A stretch of 64,000 nucleotides of DNA from Bombyx mori (lineage: Eukaryota; Arthropoda; Insecta; Lepidoptera; Bombycidae), in contig NC_085121.1 in NCBI RefSeq assembly GCF_030269925.1, positions 5,287,501-5,351,500 of the forward strand, in the 5' to 3' direction. Numbering within the stretch: the stretch's first letter is position 1; the number at the start of each line of letters is the position of its first letter. Positions 56,853 through 64,000 of this stretch are shown piece after piece. The notes under the pieces were generated by a model. That model searched no databases, was not told where the DNA came from, and worked only from the letters and a program-made list of their open reading frames with translations. The translations under genes were made by a program, and so were the position numbers.

Positions 56853-59395
56853 TTTTAGAGCATTATGTATTTCGGACATTAAAATATGATCGTACCTTTT
56901 AAGATTAATGTTTCTTCGTGATTGGATATTTATTTATCCTCGAGGAGTTATACCAATTTCACCAAAAGTGAAGGCGAGCTCACGGCGAAGCTCAGCCTGG
57001 CGAATTTGCAAACACTAACATGCGCTTGTGCGTTCTTATAATCAAATTTAATTAAAACTTTGTCTTAATAACATCACCGTGTGATAAATAGCGCACGAGT
57101 AATTTTAACAAATTTGGGTTTTCATGCAAATGCATACAGTTACAGATAATAAATATATAGACTTGATATAATATTGCAGGGCATGGCCAGGTTTTCACGC
57201 TAAAACCTTACGTCATTCACGCCATACCGCTTGTGGACTCTATTAATCGCTTTTAATCAGATTTTTATTTTATTTTTACGCGTTAATTCGCCAGTGTGCT
57301 CGTACCATCTAATGAAAAAAACGCGTCCACTATTGTGTCTACAATTAATATGTATCATACATCACTCCTGTTGAAGGCTCAATCATTTTGTGTAACTGTT
57401 CTTCCTTCAAACATTGAAAACCAATACACGGGACTGTTTCGCAGCAGAAATAAGGAAAAACTATGTGTACGCGATATAAATGATATCTTCAGAAGAATTC
57501 ATTTCATTTTCATGTTCTCGCAGGCTTCTCCTGTGAATACGTTTATCTGTTTTTAGTGTCACTTTTTCGTTTGAAATCACAACGGTGCTATAGCGGTTTT
57601 CACTTCAAAAACTGGGTCATGAGAACCAATCAACAATTAATAATTGATGCCACTCTACATCAGAAACCCATATGATTCATAAAGAGGGGATAGTTTAATA
57701 TCAGAGAAGCGCAGAGTCTGTTAGAAATGCGAGTGATGTCAGCCCTCGTAGGTGTTTAATGAATTACATCATACAGTAAAATGACAGCTTCAAATAAAGT
57801 TTCTTCAATCCTAAAGTAATTAGCACGTGGTGGGAACAATGACGCCCACATGGGCTCCAGACGATTCACAAATAAAATTTTAGAGTCGTTGACCTGATGA
57901 GACTACGTATTTAATACAATTTTATAAGCTTCTAATTAGACCATCTTCTATGTCAGCGTCTTCTAGACTGATTGTCACAATAATAGTATGTTTCTGAACT
58001 TTAATAAAGTTCTTTAGATTTTCAAATTCTGTACTCAACAACAAATGAGTTAAACCTCAATATATTATGGTATTACTAAAACTAGACAAAAGATATGGGT
58101 AAAAATCGTTGTCAATTGATTTTACAAAGATTTTAAAATTAATTTAATTTTTAAAAACGAATAAGATATTGTAAAATAGTGACATCTATATTATGATTTT
58201 TAACTAGATTCAAGTTGCGCCATCTAGTATATACTTAACGAATTATTTCGGTTGTTGTAAATCGTATTCTACTCGCCGCTAGATGGCGCAGTTGACCATA
58301 AAAGTTTTTATTCTTATTCGTAAAATATTATATTGTAGTAGACAGTTATAATAATATAATGGCGAGTAGAACAGAATTGACTCCGTTGTGGCGTATAGTA
58401 TTAATTAAGTATATAACTAAAAGTTTTGGTTATTTATTGGAAACTTTATTTTAATCGTTCTCCCTACGTTGTTGACAGACTAAGTCTCATATTTATTCAT
58501 TATTTATATTTGAAACAAACGAATTTCTGTATTGTGAACCCCGACGAGACGAAATGAGATTCTGAAAAACAAAGCCAGAGGTTTTATTCGTGTTACTCAA
58601 CCTAAATACAACCACAAGTGATTCCCAATTGACAATTAATTTTATAAAAGCGAAACTGAATTTGTTTATGTATTAAGATTTCACGTATTATCTAGAAACA
58701 ACGATTCGTTGGGCATAGAAACTGGACCTGCGTCGTTTTCGATTTTGGGACCAAAAAGTAACGATTTCATGAATTTAAGCTTTCTCCAATTTTCCATAAA
58801 TTTTTTTGTGTTTAGGCAAATTCAGAATAAAAAATGCTTCATCACAATCAAGTCAATCACTCATTTATTGAAAATATTATATAATATTCACTTATTAACT
58901 TAAATAGGAACTTTTTAAAAAGCTTACAAATCGTACTTCATTTGTTTTTAATAATGTTCTAATATCCAGTTAGTTTTCATACTCATTAAATAAAATTGCC
59001 GAATTTCAACACACATTACTGGAAAAATAGCAAAACAGTTAGAATTTGAATTTCGAACTAGTGATACGAATGAGATTTGGGGTGCCTAGTTTTTAATTTA
59101 TAACTCCTAATTTAACAGTGTCTACGAATTGTATATAGTTATAGAACCACGTGCCTGTTGTCATGACAACAAATTTACTGTACTTATAATTACGGTAACA
59201 TTAAGGTTATGAGAATTAAATCGAATAACTCGCTTTTGGCCCCAAATTTGAAAACGACCCATCTACTGACGTAAATGAATTGCGGCATGGTGCGTCGATA
59301 CAAAAAAAAGGAACAGCGACTTGTAGTAGTTCGAAAGAGTATCCCAAAGAAAATGAAAATTTAACCAAGCATGAGAGTTAGGTTAGGAGTTAGTT
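56853..59395. other. non-coding DNA
   Basis: An inverted pair TGCGCCATCTAG / CTAGATGGCGCA at 58215-58283 is noted. An 86-codon frame at 57296-57556 begins with GTG and has no domain. No gene called. Confidence 0.35.
58215..58283. repeat. GCGCCATCTAG inverted pair
   Basis: TTGCGCCATCTAG and CTAGATGGCGCAG face each other about 45 bp apart. Similar GCGCCATCT motifs lie in the LINE 5' UTR (3610, 3686). Confidence 0.5.
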
Positions 59396-59725
59396 TGGGC
59401 TTTTTTTATTGCCATGGAAGGCAAACGAGTACACGACCCGCCTAATGGTGAGTAATTAACATCGCCCATGGCCTTCAACAATACCAGGGGCAGAGCCAAG
59501 CCACTGATTACCGTTATCCGTACTCTCCACAAGCGTTGTTTGAAGAAAGAAGGACATGTCATAGCAATCGGAAAACACTGTGGAGGGGAGCTCATTCCAA
59601 AGCCGGATGGTACGTGACAAAAAGCTGGTAGGAACCAAAAAAAACTCTTGAAACGCACTGTGGATGAACCCTCCAGGTATGGATGAACTCTACTCCGATG
59701 GCGGGCAGTGCGATGCAATATTATT
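59396..59725 (-). pseudogene. non-LTR retrotransposon RT C-terminus and 3' end
   Basis: The minus strand reads RTARHRSRVHPYLEGSSTVR. After a frameshift near a T-run it reads VPTSFLSRTIRLWNELPSTV, then FSDCYDMSFF. This is the typical 'RLWNxLP' C-terminal tail of Jockey/CR1-like LINE proteins. The 3' UTR ends in ATTGCCATGGAAGGCAAACG next to a T-run (A-tail on the minus strand). Broken and truncated. Confidence 0.75.
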
Positions 59726-61104
59726 TTCTATTCCATTCCATAGTCCCATTATATATAAAAGTGTCCTCAAATAAAACCTTTTTTATCTAATTATGAATTG
59801 ATTGACAAAATCTACAGTCGAGCATAGTCACGAGGGCAAGTTTAAAAATAAATACGAGTTTTCATAATTTTCTGAAAGTATTATTGAATGTGATATATCA
59901 TATAATGAAGCGAGTTCAAGAGTTTTGAATTTTTATAATGTGATTATTCATAATAAGTAATTAATACATTGTATTCTATTGTATTAGTTAATATATTGTG
60001 GATTTCCTTGAGCAATTTTGCGTTTACTTACATAAGTTAGTAATATTACACTTAAAGATATATATAGAAACCACCAATGTCTTAAATTACAACGTGGTGA
60101 ATAGAGTTTTCATGTTTACTTATTTTTACAAATTGTATTAAAATGGAGATTGCTATATTTTATTGATTACAAATTAATTTTAATAATTAGATCAAGGTAC
60201 AGTGTCCTATTACACAAATGCGCAATCCTATGTCCTCATAGAACTTAAACGTGGTCGGGCGAATTGTGACGCCACGCGGGAATGCCCATCATCCTCCATC
60301 GAATTCTGGTGCGAAGCAGTCATACTTTCTAATGGAAAGATGGGACTGCCGTTCTAAAATACACATCGAACTTCGACCACATGTCTCCAAAGCAAGCGGT
60401 GGCAATCACGTCTATGATGTCTATAGTTTCTCATCCTTTACGACTGACAATTTTAATTTTTCTTGTTTGACAGTTAATATTAAAAAAAAAAAAAGAATAT
60501 ATATTACAAAGCACAGGCTCGGCCTTCCTACCTGGATCGAATGGCACTTTTAAGTTTACGGAGGCAATTTAGCACTCTGTATCTTTGACTGCCAAAGTAA
60601 ATTTTCGAGATGATTCCGTTTTTTTTCTTTTTTACTGATGTACCACCAAAACACCTTATTTGACCACACTGCGTACTTTCGTACATGTTTCGCTACCGTA
60701 AACCGTTTTACTACGTATCATTAGATCCTGGAATCAACACTCTACGGATTGCCCCCAACGCGGTGTTCTACCAAAGATGTTTAAATGTAATCCTTAGCGG
60801 CAAGCAACGTAGCTCACCGATGCCTGCAGACGATAACAACTGTCTCAAAAAGTAAATCGAGTTATACGGTTTAGCGATAAATTAAGAAAAATCAACCCTA
60901 TAACATTTGTGAATAGGTCGTTCAAAATCAAGTATTCCATATGCGCATTTAAATCCGCATCTCCTTGACTTTGTTTCCTCATTCGTTCAACAACAATTTG
61001 CATACGAACAGGTGCCTCGAAGCCTAATACTGATAGCAAACGATTTCGTATTCATAACGGTTCCGATGAGGTCACTGTTTTGAGCGATGTCCCATACGTT
61101 TTGA
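59726..61104. other. non-coding DNA with an old SINE trace
   Basis: Between about 60295 and 60430 the order of motifs (GAAGCAGTCATACTTTCTAA, CTTCGACCACATGTCTCC, GATGTCTATAG) suggests a very degraded Bm1-related copy. A 64-codon minus-strand frame at 60845-61039 (GFEAPVRMQIVVERMRKQS) looks slightly protein-like but has no supporting splice sites. Confidence 0.35.
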
Positions 61105-61561
61105 AGTCGTCGTGGCCTAAAGGATAAGACGTCCGGTGCATTCGTTGTTGCGATGCACCGGTGTTCGAATCCCGCAGGCGTGTACCAATTTTTCGAATGA
61201 AATACGTACTTAACAAATGTTCACGATTGACTTCCACGGTGAAGGAATAACATCGTGTAATAAAAATCAAACCCGCAAAATTATAATTTGCGTAATCACT
61301 GGTGGTAGGACCTATTGTGAGTCCGCACGGGTAGGTACCACCGCCCTGCCTATTTCTGCCGTGAAGCAGTAATGCGTTTCGGTTTGAAGGGTGGGGTAGC
61401 CGTTGTAACTATACTGAGACCTTAGAACTTATATCTCAAGGTGGGTGGCGCATTTACGTTGTAGTTAGTTGTCTATGGGCTCCAGTAACCACTTAACACC
61501 AGGTGGGCTGTGAGCTCGTTCACCCATCTAAGCAATAAAAAAAAAAAAAAAAAAAAAAAAA
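61105..61561 (+). mobile_element. Bm1 SINE, full length
   Basis: A tRNA-like head (TGGCCTAAAGGATAAGACGT with an A-box-like core, then B box GTGTTCGAATCCCGC near 61161) is followed by ATTGACTTCCACGGTGAAGG, the Bm1 body and a pure A-run of about 25 bp. The complete head and clean tail suggest a young insertion. It serves as the reference copy for the other fragments in the window. Confidence 0.95.
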
Positions 61562-61721
61562 CGTCCGGCGCGCATCGCAGGCGCGACACACAACGTCCTT
61601 CCTCGGTCTTCACTCATCCTGTTCGACGAACCACATCACACGAACGACGCCGACAGACCTGTTACATTATTTGCACTTCATAGCTGGTATCTATATCAGA
61701 TTTCACAGTTTCGGTACTTTT

Positions 61722-61985
61722 TTCCCCTACTTATGCTGATAGCCTTGAGAGGCTATTGGAGCCCTAACATGTAGGTGAGCTCACAGGGCTCAAACCTGAC
61801 GACGTTGCTAACACAAACTCTAGCAAGAGCAGTGCTTCGCAGAATCTACCACTGGATCGGAAACGCGACCCACTGAGAAGATCCGGCGAGAAACTCAGTG
61901 GGCTGTGTCTGTGGGTTAATTTACTCGTTGAGCCCTTCGTCGCAAGCGACGGGTTCGGCGAGAACGATGACCGGAACTTTTTAAA
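61722..61985 (-). repeat. retroposon 3'-end repeat (GATCCGGCGAGAAACTC family), longest copy
   Basis: A T-run with CTGATAGCCTTGAGAGGCTA, then GTAGGTGAGCTCACAGGG, GAATCTACCACTGGATCGGA, GAGAAGATCCGGCGAGAAAC and TTCGTCGCAAGCGACGGGTT. No coding part. Confidence 0.75.
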
Positions 61986-62527
61986 ACACGTAATGAACTA
62001 AACTTATTTTATATTCACAATGATTATAATTAAATAATTCTGCATGATTTCCACGATAATGAATCTCTCCTAAATAATTGAAGAAGTCCCAAAAACGGAA
62101 GCCCATAATTAAGTTTACCTTCAGAATACGTCATACATAAATATTCCCGTGGCAGATGCAGTGTAGATGATAAATTTAATTTTAGAGCTTATTTTAATCT
62201 ATATCTTGCAGATCTGAGCACCTGTTCTAACAGCTCTGAAAGTCAATGACACTAAGTTGAGATTAGCGGTTCAGCCGTGACACTGCGTTATAAATGAACC
62301 ACCACAATTCGTTGTTATATTTTCTGAATGTCGGTATTTTAATCGAATGTATTATGTTTGGAAACTGTTCTTTGCTATTCTGTGTTATTCATTAACGATA
62401 AATAAATTATTTACGTACATATACAGATTAATGGTGAGTAGTACTTTAGTACGTCATTTCCTTCACAAAAGGTTCAAACAACTGTACTCCTTTAGTTAAA
62501 TGTCTCTTCATGCAATCTTATATACAT

Positions 62528-62926
62528 ACTAGCTGACCCGGCAAACATTGTTTTGCCATATATAAGATTTCTGGGGAATATCTAGTGTAGAAAAAAAAAC
62601 TAACTTATTGTAAGTGTGTGTGTATTGTAGGATGTGGTAAATGAGTGAAAGAGGTATGTAGTGCTGTGAACGATGAGGGAATATATAATAAAAATAACAA
62701 AACCTCATTCAACCACATAATACCTCATTATAACAAAAAAAAATGTCCAAATAAAAAAAAAAAGTTAGGGGTGGACAACCCTAATCACTTAGGGGTATGA
62801 AAAATAGATAGTAGCCGATTCTCAGGCTTACTGAATATGCATAAAAAATTTCATGAGAATCTGTCAAGCGGTTTCGGAGGAGTATGGTAACGAACATTGT
62901 GACACGAGAATTTTATATATTAGATT
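62528..62926 (+). repeat. unclassified repeat (CTAGCTGACCC family), copy 2
   Basis: ACTAGCTGACCCGGCAAACA at the start; TCATGAGAATCTGTCAAGCG and GAATTTTATATATTAGATTA at the end. It shares its 5' motif and overall layout with 33611-33892, but the middle differs. Confidence 0.55.
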
Positions 62927-64000
62927 ACGAATCGAATCAATTGTCGTCGCCCAAAATTATCGGTCAAACCTTACCTTACTTGTAAGTAATAACGGTTGTA
63001 CAAGTAAGTGTAGAATGCATCCTTTGTGTGTCACATTGGAACGTTTTGAATGCTTAAATAATATCGTTAGAGCTTCGTCCTCTTTACACCTTCTGTTTAA
63101 ATAATAGGAGCGTAAAAGACGAATTATAAAAATTATAAGCTTACTACTACTAGCTATTTTGTCAATTGTAAGACAATAATGAAAATTAGCAAGATGGTGT
63201 CTAAAATGGAAGGTCCTTACACTTTGCCAGTTCAATGCATTGCCATTAAATGTAGACGAGTCAACGACTCACATTATTATAGCCTTTGTTGTCAATCGAG
63301 CGTATAACCTAATAGTGAGTGGTTACCGTAGCTTATGGACATTAACAATGTCAAAGGCACAGCGAAGTAATTGCCTACCGTTGAGTACTCTCCGAAATTT
63401 GAAGAAGATTCATGTGATCGTAACTGGCTGTCGTCGATCAAGCGCATTAGCAAACATTACTCCATAATCCTACACAATGCAATTATAATTAAACAGTGTA
63501 GTAAAGCATGGGTAGTAAAGTAGTGTATTAAATGGTATAATAAAATAATGCATAACTGCTGTCCCACTGTTCCAACGACATATGCGTCTTACGATATAAT
63601 ATACATCTTATGATGCCGTAGCCTCATGGTAATATTATAACCGGCCATTAAATCGGACTAACGTAAATTTAAATTTCAATTGTATATTCGAGGTTTGTTG
63701 ACATCAAGAGAACAAGAGAAACTTAAGTTAAGCCTTAGCAAAAATGATCAAAATGATGAACCCTGAATGATGTGCGTGGTATCATGGCACAAAGAAAATC
63801 ATGAAATAGTTCTTGAGAGTACGTTTATTCAAATCAGATTCGAAAAAGTGGAGCTTGAAATTCTTGAGTGATTTTTTTCAACCCTACCTTAAATTGCTAA
63901 TGACCTTATGTTGCTTGGTAACGCGGGTATCAACAAACCCAATATTATTTCGATTGATTTTTATTTGATGGTATTTAGAAAGCAAAGCTATCGAAGCTGT
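62927..64000. other. non-coding DNA
   Basis: Nothing recognised; short frames only. Confidence 0.35.

Noticed and set aside
60845..61039. Minus-strand frame containing GFEAPVRMQIVVERMRK
   Set aside because: Protein-like in part, but neither a good acceptor nor a good donor is visible; possibly an old transposon relic.
1..64000. CRISPR arrays, phage or bacterial operons
   Set aside because: No spaced direct-repeat arrays or bacterial gene organisation; everything fits insect nuclear DNA.

Overview
This window looks like lepidopteran nuclear DNA, most likely a silkmoth (Bombyx mori or a close relative). The main evidence is more than a dozen copies of the tRNA-derived SINE Bm1 (recurring motifs such as TGCTTAGATGGGTGGACGAG). 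Supporting evidence is the AT-rich background, a second tRNA-derived SINE, lepidopteran-style Helitrons, RTE-like, R1-like and other LINE fragments, and several DNA transposons. No bacterial operons, CRISPR arrays or functional RNA genes were seen. Family names were assigned by eye, without a database search.

Host gene. The best-supported cellular gene is on the minus strand. A long first coding exon (45757 to 44959) ends at a GTGAGT donor in phase 1. It fits a 122-bp exon at 24376-24255, which has an AG acceptor, a matching phase and its own GTGAGT donor. The intervening 20.6-kb intron is filled with SINEs, Helitrons, MITEs and other repeats. Two further minus-strand blocks, at 14515-14635 and 1231-1403, look like exons. 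The second ends in a stop codon and has an AATAAA about 120 nt further on. They may belong to the same gene, but the link is unproven.

Left part (1-12 kb). A full-length non-LTR retrotransposon (3239-7544) has an 11-bp target-site duplication and two intact reading frames. ORF1 and ORF2 are in the same frame and are separated by a single UAG. ORF2 has no early AUG. Two Helitrons of one family lie either side of the LINE in inverted orientation. At 8804-10615 a second LINE, on the minus strand, keeps a 603-codon frame although its reverse-transcriptase core is deleted.

Middle (12-33 kb). A Helitron at 15141-16440 carries a nested R1-like LINE fragment with its own duplication. A second copy without that insertion lies at 27148-27576. 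A PIF/Harbinger-like element (19605-20261) with 36-bp perfect inverted termini carries a MADF-type coding remnant. It sits inside another Helitron, which is bracketed by direct repeats of about 180 bp. A separate inverted-repeat transposon (28911-29775) carries a cysteine-rich transposase C-terminus.

Right part (33-64 kb). This is mostly intronic or intergenic sequence with a Bm1 cluster (34-38 kb), a Tigger/pogo-like remnant (48000-48776), a Bm1 inside a long inverted repeat (51173-51628), a third copy of the first Helitron family, a second copy of a TA-flanked MITE, LINE 3' ends and a full-length Bm1 (61105-61561).
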